From contig NZ_CP074149.1 of NCBI RefSeq assembly GCF_019968765.1, positions 4,650,001-4,714,000 on the forward strand: a stretch of DNA of 64,000 nt, given 5' to 3'. Source of the stretch: Enterobacter sp. JBIWA008 (GTDB lineage Bacteria; Pseudomonadota; Gammaproteobacteria; Enterobacterales; Enterobacteriaceae). Under the pieces are notes generated by a model, which had not been told where the DNA came from, ran no database searches, and saw nothing but the letters and a program-made list of their open reading frames with translations. This document shows, one piece after another, positions 25,192-37,630 of this stretch (position 1 is the stretch's first letter; the number at the start of each line of letters is the position of its first letter). The translations under genes and the position numbers were made by a program.

Positions 25192-25319
25192 CATTGTGAT
25201 CGCTCTCGCACTTCACTAAGGACATTACATTTGTCCAGTATTTGGCAAAATTGGCCTGTATCCGCCCTGCCTGCCCGCGCCTTATCCTTTATTCAACCTT
25301 TCTGACTTAAGGAAAAATA

Positions 25320-25982
25320 ATGGAACTGTACCTGGATACCGCCAACGTGGCGGAAGTTGAACGCCTGGCGCGCGTCTTCCCCATGGCGGGCGTCACCACC
25401 AACCCGAGCATCATCGCCGCCAGCCGTGAATCCATCTGGGACGTGCTGCCGCGTCTGCAAAAAGCCATTGGACCAGAAGGCACGCTGTTTGCCCAAACCA
25501 TGAGCCGCGATGCCGAAGGCATGGTGGCGGAGGCCAAACGTCTGAGTAACGCCATCCCGGACATTGTGGTGAAAATCCCTGTCACGGCAGAGGGCCTTAC
25601 CGCGATCAAGGCGCTGAAAAAAGAGGGGATTACCACGCTGGGAACCGCCGTTTATAGCGCCGCTCAAGGTTTGCTCGCCGCGCTGGCGGGAGCGAAATAT
25701 GTCGCTCCCTATGTAAACCGCGTTGATGCTCAGGGCGGTGATGGAATTCGCATGGTCCAGGAGCTGCAATCCCTGCTGGAAATGCACGCGCCGGAAAGCA
25801 GGGTGCTGGCCGCAAGCTTCAAAACGCCGCGCCAGGCGCTGGACTGCCTGCTGGCGGGATGCGAGGCAATCACGCTTCCCTTAGACGTAGCGCAACAAAT
25901 GCTCGGCACGCCGGCGGTAGAGTCAGCAATAGAGAAGTTCGAGCAGGACTGGAAAAACGCGTTTGGTAACCTCAACCTCTAA
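25320..25982 (+). CDS. fsaB: Fructose-6-phosphate aldolase FsaB (TalC)
   Basis: A class I aldolase of the transaldolase-like family that cleaves fructose 6-phosphate to dihydroxyacetone and glyceraldehyde 3-phosphate. It has 220 residues. The Schiff-base lysine is Lys85 in DIVVKIPVT, and the family start [20 protein letters not shown] is present. It lies 12 bp upstream of gldA, which acts on dihydroxyacetone and glycerol, so the two form an operon. Adjacency to gldA identifies it as FsaB rather than FsaA. Confidence 0.93.
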   Translation: MELYLDTANVAEVERLARVFPMAGVTTNPSIIAASRESIWDVLPRLQKAIGPEGTLFAQTMSRDAEGMVAEAKRLSNAIPDIVVKIPVTAEGLTAIKALKKEGITTLGTAVYSAAQGLLAALAGAKYVAPYVNRVDAQGGDGIRMVQELQSLLEMHAPESRVLAASFKTPRQALDCLLAGCEAITLPLDVAQQMLGTPAVESAIEKFEQDWKNAFGNLNL

Positions 25983-25994
25983 GGGAGAACTGTT

Positions 25995-27098
25995 ATGGAC
26001 CGTATCATTCAATCGCCGGGAAAATACATCCAGGGCGCTGATGCGCTTACCCGTCTCGGCGACTATCTGAAACCTCTGGCCAAGCGCTGGCTGGTCGTCG
26101 GCGATAAATTTGTGCTGGGTTTTGCTGAAGAGACCCTGCGACAAAGTTTTAAAAAAGCCGAACTGCATGCCGAAATCGCGCCATTTGGCGGCGAATGTTC
26201 ACAAAATGAAATCGATCGTCTGAAGAAGCTGGCCGACAGCGCAGACTGTCTGGCGGTGCTGGGCATTGGCGGAGGTAAAACGCTGGATACCGCCAAAGCG
26301 CTGGCCCATTTTATGGACGTCCCCGTCGCCATTGCGCCAACTATCGCCTCCACCGACGCGCCGTGCAGTGCCCTTTCCGTGATTTATACCGACAGCGGTG
26401 AGTTCGATCGCTACCTGATGCTGCCGCACAACCCGAACATGGTCATTGTCGACACCAAAGTGGTGGCAGGGGCACCTGCGCGCCTGCTGGCCGCCGGGAT
26501 TGGCGATGCGCTGGCGACCTGGTTTGAAGCACGCGCCTGCTCGCGCAGCGGCGCGACCACCATGGCGGGCGGCAAATGTACGCAGGCAGCACTCGCGCTG
26601 GCCGAGCTGTGCTACAACACGCTGATTGAAGAGGGTGAAAAGGCCATGCTGGCAGCAGAACAGCATGTGGTGACGCCTGCTCTTGAACGCATTATCGAAG
26701 CCAATACCTATCTCAGCGGCGTAGGCTTTGAAAGCGGCGGGCTGGCGGCGGCACACGCTATTCATAACGGAATGACGGCGGTACCGGACGCGCACCACTT
26801 CTATCACGGTGAAAAAGTGGCGTTTGGTACGCTGACGCAGCTGGTACTGGAAAACGCGCCGGTAGAAGAAATAGAGACCGTCGCGGCGCTTTGTCACAGC
26901 GTTGGGCTGCCGATCACGCTGGCGCAGCTGAACATCAAAGAGGATATTCCGTCCAAAATGCGTCTGATCGCTGAAGCCTCCTGTGCCGAAGGGGAAACTA
27001 TTCACAACATGCCCGGCGGAGTAACGCCGGATCAGGTGTATGCCGCGCTGCTGGTGGCTGACCAGTATGGGCAGCGGTTCCTGCAGGAGTGGGAGTAA
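25995..27098 (+). CDS. gldA: Glycerol dehydrogenase GldA
   Basis: A zinc-dependent NAD+ glycerol dehydrogenase of the iron-containing ADH family. It interconverts glycerol and dihydroxyacetone and also handles methylglyoxal and hydroxyacetone. It has 367 residues, a glycine-rich NAD loop ([17 protein letters not shown]) and zinc ligands in [20 protein letters not shown] and [12 protein letters not shown]. Second gene of the fsaB-gldA operon, followed by a terminator. Confidence 0.97.
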   Translation: MDRIIQSPGKYIQGADALTRLGDYLKPLAKRWLVVGDKFVLGFAEETLRQSFKKAELHAEIAPFGGECSQNEIDRLKKLADSADCLAVLGIGGGKTLDTAKALAHFMDVPVAIAPTIASTDAPCSALSVIYTDSGEFDRYLMLPHNPNMVIVDTKVVAGAPARLLAAGIGDALATWFEARACSRSGATTMAGGKCTQAALALAELCYNTLIEEGEKAMLAAEQHVVTPALERIIEANTYLSGVGFESGGLAAAHAIHNGMTAVPDAHHFYHGEKVAFGTLTQLVLENAPVEEIETVAALCHSVGLPITLAQLNIKEDIPSKMRLIAEASCAEGETIHNMPGGVTPDQVYAALLVADQYGQRFLQEWE

Positions 27099-27111
27099 AT
27101 AGAGTGAATAA

Positions 27112-27139
27112 AAATCCCCGCATCAGCGGGGATTTTTTT
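27112..27139. terminator. Terminator after gldA
   Basis: The hairpin ATCCCCGC-ATCA-GCGGGGAT has an A run before it and T7 after it. It can serve gldA and, in the other direction, katG. Confidence 0.88.
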
Positions 27140-27143
27140 ACCC

Positions 27144-27175
27144 GTAGGCCGGATAAGCGTTAGCGCCACCCGGCA
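27144..27175. repeat. REP element between gldA and katG
   Basis: A single REP palindrome (GTAGGCCGGATAAGCGTTAG, then CGCCACCCGGCA) lies between convergent genes. Confidence 0.85.
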
Positions 27176-27181
27176 CTATGG

Positions 27182-29416
<2,235 letters not shown>

Positions 29417-29417
29417 T

Positions 29418-29466
29418 TATAGTTGAATTAATCCACAGATTCGATAGCTCATACCTTTTAACTATC
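29418..29466 (-). promoter_or_regulatory. Possible OxyR site upstream of katG
   Basis: ATAG/CTAT half-motifs (TTATAGTTGAATTAATC, CGATAGCTCATACC, AACTATCC) occur 55-105 bp upstream of the katG start. The spacing departs from the ideal ATAG-N7-CTAT tandem, so this is a positional inference from known OxyR control of katG. Confidence 0.4.
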
Positions 29467-29475
29467 CACGTAACT

Positions 29476-29502
29476 AAAAAGCCCTCGTGATACGAGGGCT
29501 TT
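29476..29502 (-). terminator. metF terminator
   Basis: The hairpin AGCCCTCGTGATACGAGGGCT is followed on the minus strand by T5. It lies 7 bp after the metF stop codon. Confidence 0.88.
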
Positions 29503-29509
29503 GTGCTTA

Positions 29510-30400
<891 letters not shown>

Positions 30401-30447
30401 TTACCTCTATCAATCGCATGTCGTTATCTGTTGTGTTGTGAACTTCT

Positions 30448-30471
30448 ATACGTTTAGACGTCCAGATGTAA
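30448..30471 (-). promoter_or_regulatory. MetJ operator (met boxes) of metF
   Basis: Three adjacent 8-bp boxes, ATACGTTT, AGACGTCC and AGATGTAA, resemble the AGACGTCT consensus bound by MetJ with S-adenosylmethionine. Confidence 0.85.
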
Positions 30472-30570
30472 AAATGACGGAAAAGCGGAGGGACGTCAAC
30501 ATAAATAATCAACAATAACGGTGAGGTTTGCTCAGGAAAGATGAAGAAAGTTCATGATGGGGAGTGAGAC

Positions 30571-30663
30571 ATCCCCTCCCCCAGGACCTTACCCTTCTTT
30601 GAGTAAAGGGGAAAAACCACACCGGGCAGTCCTCTCCCCTATGGGATGTACGGTGCGGTTTTA
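30571..30663 (-). terminator. Palindrome-rich region and terminator of argE
   Basis: The arms AAACCACACCG and CGGTGCGGTTT (one mismatch) enclose a long loop of about 28 nt and overlap the argE stop codon. On the minus strand the stem is followed by T-rich GGTTTTTCCCC, so it should terminate argE. Next to it are further GC-rich repeats (TCCCCTCCCCC, CCTCTCCCC) related to those at 35157, 51421 and 58764. Confidence 0.6.
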
Positions 30664-31812
30664 ATGCCAGCAGAAGTGATGCACAACCTGGGTAATCAGT
30701 TCGCGGGTTGGCTTGATGAAGCGGGTTTCCAGATATTCATCCGGCTGGTGGGCCTGGTTGATGGAGCCCGGGCCAAGGACCAGCGTCGGACAAAGGGTCT
30801 GAATAAATGGCGCTTCAGTGCAGTAATTCACCACGTCGGTTTTCTCACCGAGCAGCTTTTCCACCACCTCAACCAGCTGATGGTCCGGCGGGCATTCGTA
30901 ACCCGGGATCGGCGGATGCAGTTCGGAGACCGTCAGGCGGCCCGGCCAGCGCTCGCTCACAGGGGCCAGCGCCTCGTTCAGCAGGCCGTCGAGATCGCTC
31001 AGGGTCATGCCCGGCAGCGGGCGGATGTCCATATGCAGTTCGCAGCAGGCGCAGATACGGTTAGAAGCATCTCCGCCGTGCAGGCTGCCGAGGTTCAGCG
31101 TTGGATACGGCACGGTGAACGCGTCATAGTGATACCGCTCTTTCAGATCGTCGCGCAGGGTCATAATGCGACCGATGGCGTCATGCATCAGCTCAATGGC
31201 GTTCACGCCGCGCGCCGGATCGCTGGAGTGGCCGGACTGACCCAAGACGCGCACGGCTGTAGAGATATGGCCTTTATGCGCGCGGATCGGCTGCAGAGAC
31301 GTCGGCTCGCCGATGATCGCACAATCCGGGCGAATCGACGTGTTTTCAGAGAAGTAGCGCGCGCCCGCCATGCTGGTTTCTTCATCGGCGGTCGCCAGAA
31401 TGTAGAGCGGTTTTTTCAGCTTCGCTACGTCCACGTCACGCAGCGCGTCGAGGATAAAGGCGAAGAAGCCTTTCATGTCGGCGGTGCCCAGACCATAGAG
31501 CTTATTATCGTGCTCGGTCAGGGTGAACGGATCGCGCGTCCAGCGGCCATCGTCAAACGGCACCGTGTCGGTATGACCGGCCAGCAGCAGGCCGCCCGCA
31601 CCTGTTCCGGTGCTGGCAAGAAGGTTAAATTTGTGGCGGGTTCCGGGGACAGGCTGAACCTCAACGTTAAACCCAAGATCGCTAAACCAACCCGCCAGCA
31701 GATTGATTAAAGACTCATTGCTCTGATCCAGCGCTTCTTCCGTTGCGCTGATGGACGGAGTGGCAATCAGGGCGCGGTAGATCTCGATAAATGGCGGTAA
31801 GTTCATTTTCAT
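30661..31812 (-). CDS. argE: Acetylornithine deacetylase ArgE
   Basis: A zinc metallopeptidase-like enzyme (M20 family) that hydrolyses N-acetylornithine to ornithine. Metal ligands lie in [23 protein letters not shown] and [11 protein letters not shown] chose the ATG at 31812 ([20 protein letters not shown], 383 aa), equal to the E. coli length; a GTG three codons upstream also exists. It is divergent from argCBH with shared ARG boxes. It lies upstream of metF on the same strand, an unusual neighbour. Confidence 0.97.
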   Translation of the reverse strand: MKMNLPPFIEIYRALIATPSISATEEALDQSNESLINLLAGWFSDLGFNVEVQPVPGTRHKFNLLASTGTGAGGLLLAGHTDTVPFDDGRWTRDPFTLTEHDNKLYGLGTADMKGFFAFILDALRDVDVAKLKKPLYILATADEETSMAGARYFSENTSIRPDCAIIGEPTSLQPIRAHKGHISTAVRVLGQSGHSSDPARGVNAIELMHDAIGRIMTLRDDLKERYHYDAFTVPYPTLNLGSLHGGDASNRICACCELHMDIRPLPGMTLSDLDGLLNEALAPVSERWPGRLTVSELHPPIPGYECPPDHQLVEVVEKLLGEKTDVVNYCTEAPFIQTLCPTLVLGPGSINQAHQPDEYLETRFIKPTRELITQVVHHFCWH

Positions 31813-31836
31813 TGTTGACACACCTTAGGTCGTGAT

Positions 31837-31877
31837 AGTATCAATATTCATGCAATAAATGTGAATAAAAATACATT
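31837..31877. promoter_or_regulatory. ArgR operator (two ARG boxes) between argE and argC
   Basis: Two AT-rich imperfect palindromes of 18 bp, AGTATCAATATTCATGCA (31837-31854) and TGTGAATAAAAATACATT (31860-31877), are separated by 5 bp. This matches the tandem ARG box layout bound by ArgR-arginine and should control both divergent transcripts. Confidence 0.85.
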
Positions 31878-31900
31878 AACGTTGAGCATAAAGGAACCCG

Positions 31901-32905
31901 ATGTTGAATACGCTGATTGTAGGCGCTAGCGGTTATGCGGGCGCAGAGCTTGTAAGCTACGTGAATCGCCATCCACATATGACCATAACCGCTTTGACCG
32001 TGTCAGCGCAAAGCAATGATGCAGGAAAGTTAATTTCCGATTTGCATCCGCAGCTTAAGGGCATTGTCGATCTGCCGCTGCAGCCCATGTCTGACATCAG
32101 CGAGTTTACCGACGGCGTCGACGTGGTGTTTTTAGCCACCGCGCACGAGGTTAGCCACGACCTGGCGCCGCAGTTCCTGGCGGCTGGCTGCGTGGTCTTT
32201 GACCTTTCCGGCGCGTTCCGCGTTAACGACGGCGCGTTTTACGAAAAATATTACGGTTTCACCCACCAGCATCCGGAGCTGCTTGAAAAAGCGGTGTACG
32301 GTCTGGCTGAGTGGAGCGCAGACAAGCTAAAAGAAGCGGACCTGATTGCCGTGCCGGGCTGCTACCCAACGGCGGCGCAGCTTTCCCTGAAGCCGCTGAT
32401 CGACGCAGGCCTGCTGGATCTGAGCCAGTGGCCGGTGATCAACGCCACCAGCGGCGTGAGCGGTGCAGGACGCAAGGCCGCTATTTCCAACAGCTTCTGC
32501 GAAGTGAGCCTTCAGCCGTATGGCGTGTTTAATCACCGTCATCATCCTGAAATCACGACGCATCTGGGCGCAGAGGTGATTTTCACGCCGCACCTGGGCA
32601 GCTTCCCGCGCGGGATCCTTGAAACCATTACCTGCCGCCTGAAGCCCGGCGTGACCAAAGAGCAGGTGAACGAGGCTTTCACGCAGGCGTATGCGGATAA
32701 ACCGCTGGTGCGCCTGTACGATAAAGGCGTGCCGGCGCTGAAAAACGTGGTCGGCCTGCCGTTCTGCGACATCGGCTTTGCCGTGCAGGGCGAGCATCTG
32801 ATTGTGGTCGCCGCAGAAGATAACTTACTCAAAGGCGCTGCCGCACAGGCAATGCAGTGTGCAAATATTCGTTTCGGTTTCCCGGAAACGCAGGCTCTTA
32901 TTTAA
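31901..32905 (+). CDS. argC: N-acetyl-gamma-glutamyl-phosphate reductase ArgC
   Basis: The third step of arginine synthesis: NADPH-dependent reduction of N-acetylglutamyl phosphate to the semialdehyde. It has 334 residues, the nucleotide-binding start [20 protein letters not shown], and the catalytic cysteine in [12 protein letters not shown]. It is first in the argCBH operon and is followed by argB after 6 bp. Confidence 0.98.
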   Translation: MLNTLIVGASGYAGAELVSYVNRHPHMTITALTVSAQSNDAGKLISDLHPQLKGIVDLPLQPMSDISEFTDGVDVVFLATAHEVSHDLAPQFLAAGCVVFDLSGAFRVNDGAFYEKYYGFTHQHPELLEKAVYGLAEWSADKLKEADLIAVPGCYPTAAQLSLKPLIDAGLLDLSQWPVINATSGVSGAGRKAAISNSFCEVSLQPYGVFNHRHHPEITTHLGAEVIFTPHLGSFPRGILETITCRLKPGVTKEQVNEAFTQAYADKPLVRLYDKGVPALKNVVGLPFCDIGFAVQGEHLIVVAAEDNLLKGAAAQAMQCANIRFGFPETQALI

Positions 32906-32911
32906 GGTGTG

Positions 32912-33688
32912 ATGATGAACCCATTAATTATCAAACTCGGTGGTGTACTGCTGGACAGCGAAGAAGCGCTGGAGCGTCTGTTTACCGCGCTGGTGAACTA
33001 TCGCGAATCACACCAGCGTCCGCTGGTGATTGTGCACGGCGGCGGCTGCGTGGTGGATGAGCTGATGAAAGGGCTCAACCTGCCGGTGAAAAAGAAGAAC
33101 GGCCTGCGCGTGACGCCTGCTGACCAGATTGACATCATTACCGGCGCGCTGGCGGGTACGGCGAACAAAACGCTGCTGGCGTGGGCGAAGAAACACCACA
33201 TCGCGTCCGTTGGCCTCTATCTGGGCGATGGCGACAGCGTAAAAGTGACCCAGCTCGACGAAGAGCTCGGCCACGTTGGACTGGCGCAGCCTGGTTCGCC
33301 TAAGCTGATTAACACGCTGCTGGAAGGGGGTTTCCTGCCGGTGGTGAGCTCTATCGGCGTGACAGAAGAAGGCGCGCTGATGAACGTCAACGCTGACCAG
33401 GCGGCAACCGCACTGGCGGCAACGCTGGGCGCGGATCTGATCCTGCTCTCCGACGTGAGCGGCATTCTGGACGGCAAAGGCCAGCGCATTGCGGAAATGA
33501 CGGCTGAGAAAGCCGAGCAGCTGATTGCTCAGGGCATTATTACCGACGGCATGATCGTCAAAGTGAACGCCGCGCTGGATGCCGCACGCACGCTGGGCCG
33601 CCCAGTGGATATCGCCTCCTGGCGTCACGCGGAACAACTGCCGGCGCTGTTTAACGGCACGCCGATTGGCACGCGTATTCTGGCGTAA
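32912..33688 (+). CDS. argB: Acetylglutamate kinase ArgB
   Basis: Phosphorylates N-acetylglutamate with ATP. It is an amino acid kinase fold with [11 protein letters not shown] and [14 protein letters not shown] at the N-terminus and [13 protein letters not shown] and [11 protein letters not shown] further on. I chose the ATG at 32912 ([11 protein letters not shown], 258 aa, as in E. coli) over a GTG one codon upstream. Second gene of argCBH. Confidence 0.97.
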   Translation: MMNPLIIKLGGVLLDSEEALERLFTALVNYRESHQRPLVIVHGGGCVVDELMKGLNLPVKKKNGLRVTPADQIDIITGALAGTANKTLLAWAKKHHIASVGLYLGDGDSVKVTQLDEELGHVGLAQPGSPKLINTLLEGGFLPVVSSIGVTEEGALMNVNADQAATALAATLGADLILLSDVSGILDGKGQRIAEMTAEKAEQLIAQGIITDGMIVKVNAALDAARTLGRPVDIASWRHAEQLPALFNGTPIGTRILA

Positions 33689-33703
33689 TCGATTTAATGA
33701 TTT

Positions 33704-33734
33704 GTAGGCCCGGTAAGCGCAGCGCTACCGGGCA
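33704..33734. repeat. REP element between argB and argH
   Basis: The palindrome GTAGGCCCGGTAAGCGCAGC, then GCTACCGGGCA, lies within the argCBH operon. It may modulate mRNA stability and so argH dosage. Confidence 0.82.
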
Positions 33735-33766
33735 ATGAAATTCAAAGATATTTAAGGAAGCATGTT

Positions 33767-35140
33767 ATGGCACTTTGGGGTGGGCGTTTTACACAGGCAG
33801 CGGATCAGCGGTTCAAACAGTTCAACGACTCTTTGCGCTTCGACTACCGCCTGGCCGAACAGGATATTGTCGGCTCTGTGGCCTGGTCCAGGGCGCTGGT
33901 GACGGTGGGCGTACTGACCGCAGACGAACAATTACGGCTGGAGGACGCGCTGAACAACCTGCTGGAAGAGGTGCGTCTTAACCCGCATCAGATCCTCGAA
34001 AGCGATGCTGAAGATATTCACAGCTGGGTGGAAGGCAAGCTTATCGACAAAGTCGGCCAGCTGGGTAAAAAGCTGCATACCGGGCGCAGCCGTAACGACC
34101 AGGTCGCCACCGACCTGAAGCTGTGGTGTAAAGATACCGTTGGCGACCTGCTGGCGGCTAACCGTCAGCTGCAGAGCGCGCTGGTGGAGACCGCGCAGAA
34201 CAACCAGGACGCGGTGATGCCGGGTTATACACACCTGCAGCGCGCCCAGCCGGTGACTTTCGCGCACTGGTGTCTGGCCTACGTCGAGATGCTGGCGCGT
34301 GACGAAAGCCGTCTGCAGGATACCCTGAAACGTCTGGACGTCAGCCCGCTGGGCAGCGGCGCGCTGGCCGGTACGGCGTATGAAATCGACCGTGAGCAGC
34401 TGGCAGGCTGGCTGGGCTTTGCCTCCGCCACCCGCAACAGCCTGGACAGCGTGTCCGACCGCGACCACGTGCTGGAGCTGCTCTCCAATGCGTCTATCGG
34501 GATGGTGCACCTGTCGCGCTTTGCCGAAGACCTGATCTTCTTTAACTCTGGCGAAGCGGGCTTCGTGGAGCTGTCCGACCGCGTGACCTCAGGCTCATCC
34601 CTGATGCCGCAGAAGAAAAACCCGGACGCGCTGGAGCTGATCCGCGGCAAATGTGGCCGCGTGCAGGGCGCGTTGACCGGCATGATGATGACCCTGAAAG
34701 GGCTGCCGCTGGCGTACAACAAAGATATGCAGGAAGACAAAGAAGGGCTGTTCGACGCCCTCGACACCTGGCTGGACTGCCTGCATATGGGCGCGCTGGT
34801 GCTGGACGGCATTCAGGTGAAACGTCCGCGCTGCCAGGAAGCGGCCCAGCAGGGCTATGCGAACTCTACCGAACTGGCGGATTATCTGGTGGCGAAAGGC
34901 GTACCTTTCCGTGAAGCGCACCATATCGTGGGTGAAGCGGTAGTGGAAGCCATTCGTCAGGGTAAACCGCTGGAAGATCTGGCGCTGGCCGACCTGCAGA
35001 AGTTCAGCGCGGTTATCGGGGATGATGTGTATCCGATCCTTGCGCTGCAGTCTTGCCTGGATAAACGTGCCGCGAAAGGCGGCGTGTCGCCGAAGCAGGT
35101 GGCGCAGGCGATAGCGGATGCGAAAAACCGGTTGGTTTAA
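33767..35140 (+). CDS. argH: Argininosuccinate lyase ArgH
   Basis: The last step of arginine synthesis: splits argininosuccinate into arginine and fumarate. It has 457 residues. The fumarase/aspartase superfamily signature [12 protein letters not shown], the catalytic loop and the conserved [16 protein letters not shown] are present. It is convergent with metL across a 55-bp gap filled by a palindromic repeat; in K-12 the downstream neighbour is oxyR. Confidence 0.98.
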   Translation: MALWGGRFTQAADQRFKQFNDSLRFDYRLAEQDIVGSVAWSRALVTVGVLTADEQLRLEDALNNLLEEVRLNPHQILESDAEDIHSWVEGKLIDKVGQLGKKLHTGRSRNDQVATDLKLWCKDTVGDLLAANRQLQSALVETAQNNQDAVMPGYTHLQRAQPVTFAHWCLAYVEMLARDESRLQDTLKRLDVSPLGSGALAGTAYEIDREQLAGWLGFASATRNSLDSVSDRDHVLELLSNASIGMVHLSRFAEDLIFFNSGEAGFVELSDRVTSGSSLMPQKKNPDALELIRGKCGRVQGALTGMMMTLKGLPLAYNKDMQEDKEGLFDALDTWLDCLHMGALVLDGIQVKRPRCQEAAQQGYANSTELADYLVAKGVPFREAHHIVGEAVVEAIRQGKPLEDLALADLQKFSAVIGDDVYPILALQSCLDKRAAKGGVSPKQVAQAIADAKNRLV

Positions 35141-35156
35141 TCTGACCTGACAGGAG

Positions 35157-35193
35157 CCCTCTCCCACCGTGCGGGGAGAGGGCCAGGGTGACG
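35157..35193. repeat. GC-rich palindromic repeat between argH and metL
   Basis: The arms CCCTCTCCC and GGGAGAGGG enclose a short loop and are followed by CCAGGGTGACG. The same GGGAGAGGG...GGGTGAGGG theme recurs at 51421-51484 and in part at 58764 and 30635. This is an interspersed repeat class different from the REPs. Confidence 0.75.
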
Positions 35194-35195
35194 AG

Positions 35196-37628
35196 TTACA
35201 GCAGCTTAGCCAGACGGTTGATGTCGGACTGAATTGCTCCAGCGGTGACATCGCGCCCCGCGCCAGGACCGCGGATCACCAGCGGATTATCGCGATACCA
35301 GCGGCTTTCGATGGCGAAGACGTTATCGCACGGCAGCAGCGCCGCCAGCGGATGCTCAGGACGCACCGCCTCGACGCCGACTCGCGCTTTTCCGTTGGCC
35401 TCGAAACGCGCCACGTAGCGCAGTACCAGCCCCATCTCGTTCGCCGCCTCCAGACGCTGTACCATCTGCTCGTTCAGCTCTTCACCATTTTCAAAGAAAT
35501 GGTCCACAGAACCATCCTCACAGCCGGCAGGCACCAGTGATTCGACGCGTACGGAATCCGGCTCGATGTCGTAACCGGCCTCACGCGCCAGGATCACCAG
35601 CTTACGCATCACGTCTTTACCGGAAAGGTCAACGCGCGGATCGGGCTCGGTTAAGCCCTGCTGCCACGCCTGATCCACCAGGTCGGTGAACGGTACGGTG
35701 CCGTCAAACTGCAGGAACAGCCAGGAGAGCGTGCCGGAGAAGATACCGCTCAGCGCCAGAATGCTGTCGCCGCTTTCAATCAGGTCACGCACGGTGTGGT
35801 TAACCGGCAGGCCAGCCCCTACCGTGGCGTTATAAAGCCAGTGGCGCCCTGTTTTTTCAAACGCGTCGTGGATCTGACGGTATTTATCGGTGCTGCTCGC
35901 CCCCGCCAGCTTGTTGGCGCTGATGACGTGGAAACCGTGGCTGGCGAAATCCAGGTACTGATCGGCAAGCTGTTCACTGGCGGTGACGTCCAGCACCACC
36001 AGATCGTCATACGGGTGTGCACGCATCCACAGGAACAGCGACTCTTCATCCTGTTCTACGGCTTCATCATTAAAGAAGGCAAGCGCGCGGCTGGCGTCCA
36101 GCCCTTCGTAGTTCAGCAGGCTGCGGCGGCTGTCCACCACGCCCGCAAGAATAAATTCAAACCCGGTACGCGCCGAGAGCGTCACCTGTTCGCGGGCAAA
36201 CAGCTCCAGCCAGCGGGAACCGATGTTGCCTTTCCCGAACAGCACCAGGCCGATGCGTTTTTCCGCGCGGAACAGGGAGGTGTGCAGACCCTGAATCAGG
36301 CTCTCGGTTGGCCCTTTGCGCAGCACGGCGACCAGGCTGATGCCCTCTTCCGACTGCCAGGTAAATTCTACCGGCTGGCCTTTCAGCTGCTGCCAGAAGC
36401 GGTGGCAGTGCAGCGGGTTACGCGTGACGCCCGCGCCCACCATCGCCACCAGCGCCAGCCCCTGACGCAGACGAAGCTCGCCCGGCAGGCCAGCTTCATC
36501 CAGAATTTTCAGCGCGCTGTCCGCCACTTCAGCGGTATAGCAGAACTGCAGCAGCTGACGGTCATTGTGGACACCCACGGCGAGCGGACGCACCTGAGCA
36601 CGTTTCAGGATCGTGTCGATATCTTTATGCGCCAGCCTGAAGTCCTGGCCCGCAGGCACCTGGAACTCAATCAGGCAGATGTCGTCGTGACTGGTGACAA
36701 TACGCGCCCCGGTACCGGACGCCAGCACGCGCTCAATGCGCGTGGAGCCTTGATCCGGGGTGTAACTGCAGCGCAGCTGGAGGTCGATATCGCTGCCGGA
36801 AACCGGCTGCAGCGTGCGGGCGTGCAGCACCGGCGCGGCCAGACGCGCCAGTTCGCTGGCTTCATCGAGACGCAGCAGCGGCAGCAGGCAGGCATCTTTC
36901 ACTTTACGCGGGTCCGCGCTGTAAACACCGGCCACGTCGCTCCAGATGGTGACGCGGGACACGCCCGCCAGGGCACCAATCTGCGTTGCCGAGTAGTCCG
37001 AACCGTTACGGCCCAGCAGCACGGTTTCGCCCGCGTTGCTCCGACTGATAAAGCCGGTGACGACAATACGTTTGCCCGGATGCTGCACCAGCAGCTGTTG
37101 CAGCAGCGGGTAGGACAACCCTTCATCCACTTGCGGCTGCGCGGCGCGTTCGGCGCGCAGAAAATCACGCGCGTCGAGCCAGGCCGCTTCTACGCCCAGG
37201 TGTTGCAGCACGGCGGCCATCAGGCGCGCAGACCACACTTCACCGTGGCCCACTACTTCGGCATACACCGCGTCGGTAATCCCGCTGTCCAGCAGGGCGG
37301 CCAGACGCTCAAGGTCATGCGTGAAGGCGCTAATTAGCCCGTCCGCCACGTCCGCAGGCAGCAGGCCGGCAATCAGCTCACTCTGGTAACGGCGTAAGGA
37401 CTGTTGCACCTGATGCGCAGAAAGGCGATCGGTCTGGCTCAGTTTCAGCCAGCTAATCAACTGGTTGGTGGTGCTGCCCGCCGCCGAGACAACCATCATG
37501 TCACCCGGCTGTGAATATTCCGTCATGATCCCTGCGACACGCAGGTAACATTTCACATCAGCAAGACTACTACCACCAAACTTGTGCAGTTGACGACCCT
37601 TCGCCCCTGCCTGCGCTATCACACTCAT
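35196..37628 (-). CDS. metL: Bifunctional aspartokinase II / homoserine dehydrogenase II MetL
   Basis: The first and third steps of the aspartate pathway leading to methionine. It has 810 residues: an N-terminal aspartate kinase (HKFGGSSLADVKCYLRVAGI), central ACT-like region and C-terminal homoserine dehydrogenase (VLFGKGNIGSRWLELF, and NATVGAGLPVNHTVRDL). It lies 2 bp after metB and so forms the metBL operon, controlled by the met boxes upstream of metB. Confidence 0.98.
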   Translation of the reverse strand: MSVIAQAGAKGRQLHKFGGSSLADVKCYLRVAGIMTEYSQPGDMMVVSAAGSTTNQLISWLKLSQTDRLSAHQVQQSLRRYQSELIAGLLPADVADGLISAFTHDLERLAALLDSGITDAVYAEVVGHGEVWSARLMAAVLQHLGVEAAWLDARDFLRAERAAQPQVDEGLSYPLLQQLLVQHPGKRIVVTGFISRSNAGETVLLGRNGSDYSATQIGALAGVSRVTIWSDVAGVYSADPRKVKDACLLPLLRLDEASELARLAAPVLHARTLQPVSGSDIDLQLRCSYTPDQGSTRIERVLASGTGARIVTSHDDICLIEFQVPAGQDFRLAHKDIDTILKRAQVRPLAVGVHNDRQLLQFCYTAEVADSALKILDEAGLPGELRLRQGLALVAMVGAGVTRNPLHCHRFWQQLKGQPVEFTWQSEEGISLVAVLRKGPTESLIQGLHTSLFRAEKRIGLVLFGKGNIGSRWLELFAREQVTLSARTGFEFILAGVVDSRRSLLNYEGLDASRALAFFNDEAVEQDEESLFLWMRAHPYDDLVVLDVTASEQLADQYLDFASHGFHVISANKLAGASSTDKYRQIHDAFEKTGRHWLYNATVGAGLPVNHTVRDLIESGDSILALSGIFSGTLSWLFLQFDGTVPFTDLVDQAWQQGLTEPDPRVDLSGKDVMRKLVILAREAGYDIEPDSVRVESLVPAGCEDGSVDHFFENGEELNEQMVQRLEAANEMGLVLRYVARFEANGKARVGVEAVRPEHPLAALLPCDNVFAIESRWYRDNPLVIRGPGAGRDVTAGAIQSDINRLAKLL

Positions 37629-37630
37629 GA

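Noticed and set aside
31821..31821. GTG start of argE giving 386 residues
   Set aside because: The ATG at 31812 gives the conserved 383-residue length and start sequence.
35796..37337. 513-codon plus-strand frame opposite metL
   Set aside because: It mirrors the third-position bias of the high-GC metL gene, resembles no protein, and has no ribosome binding site or promoter.
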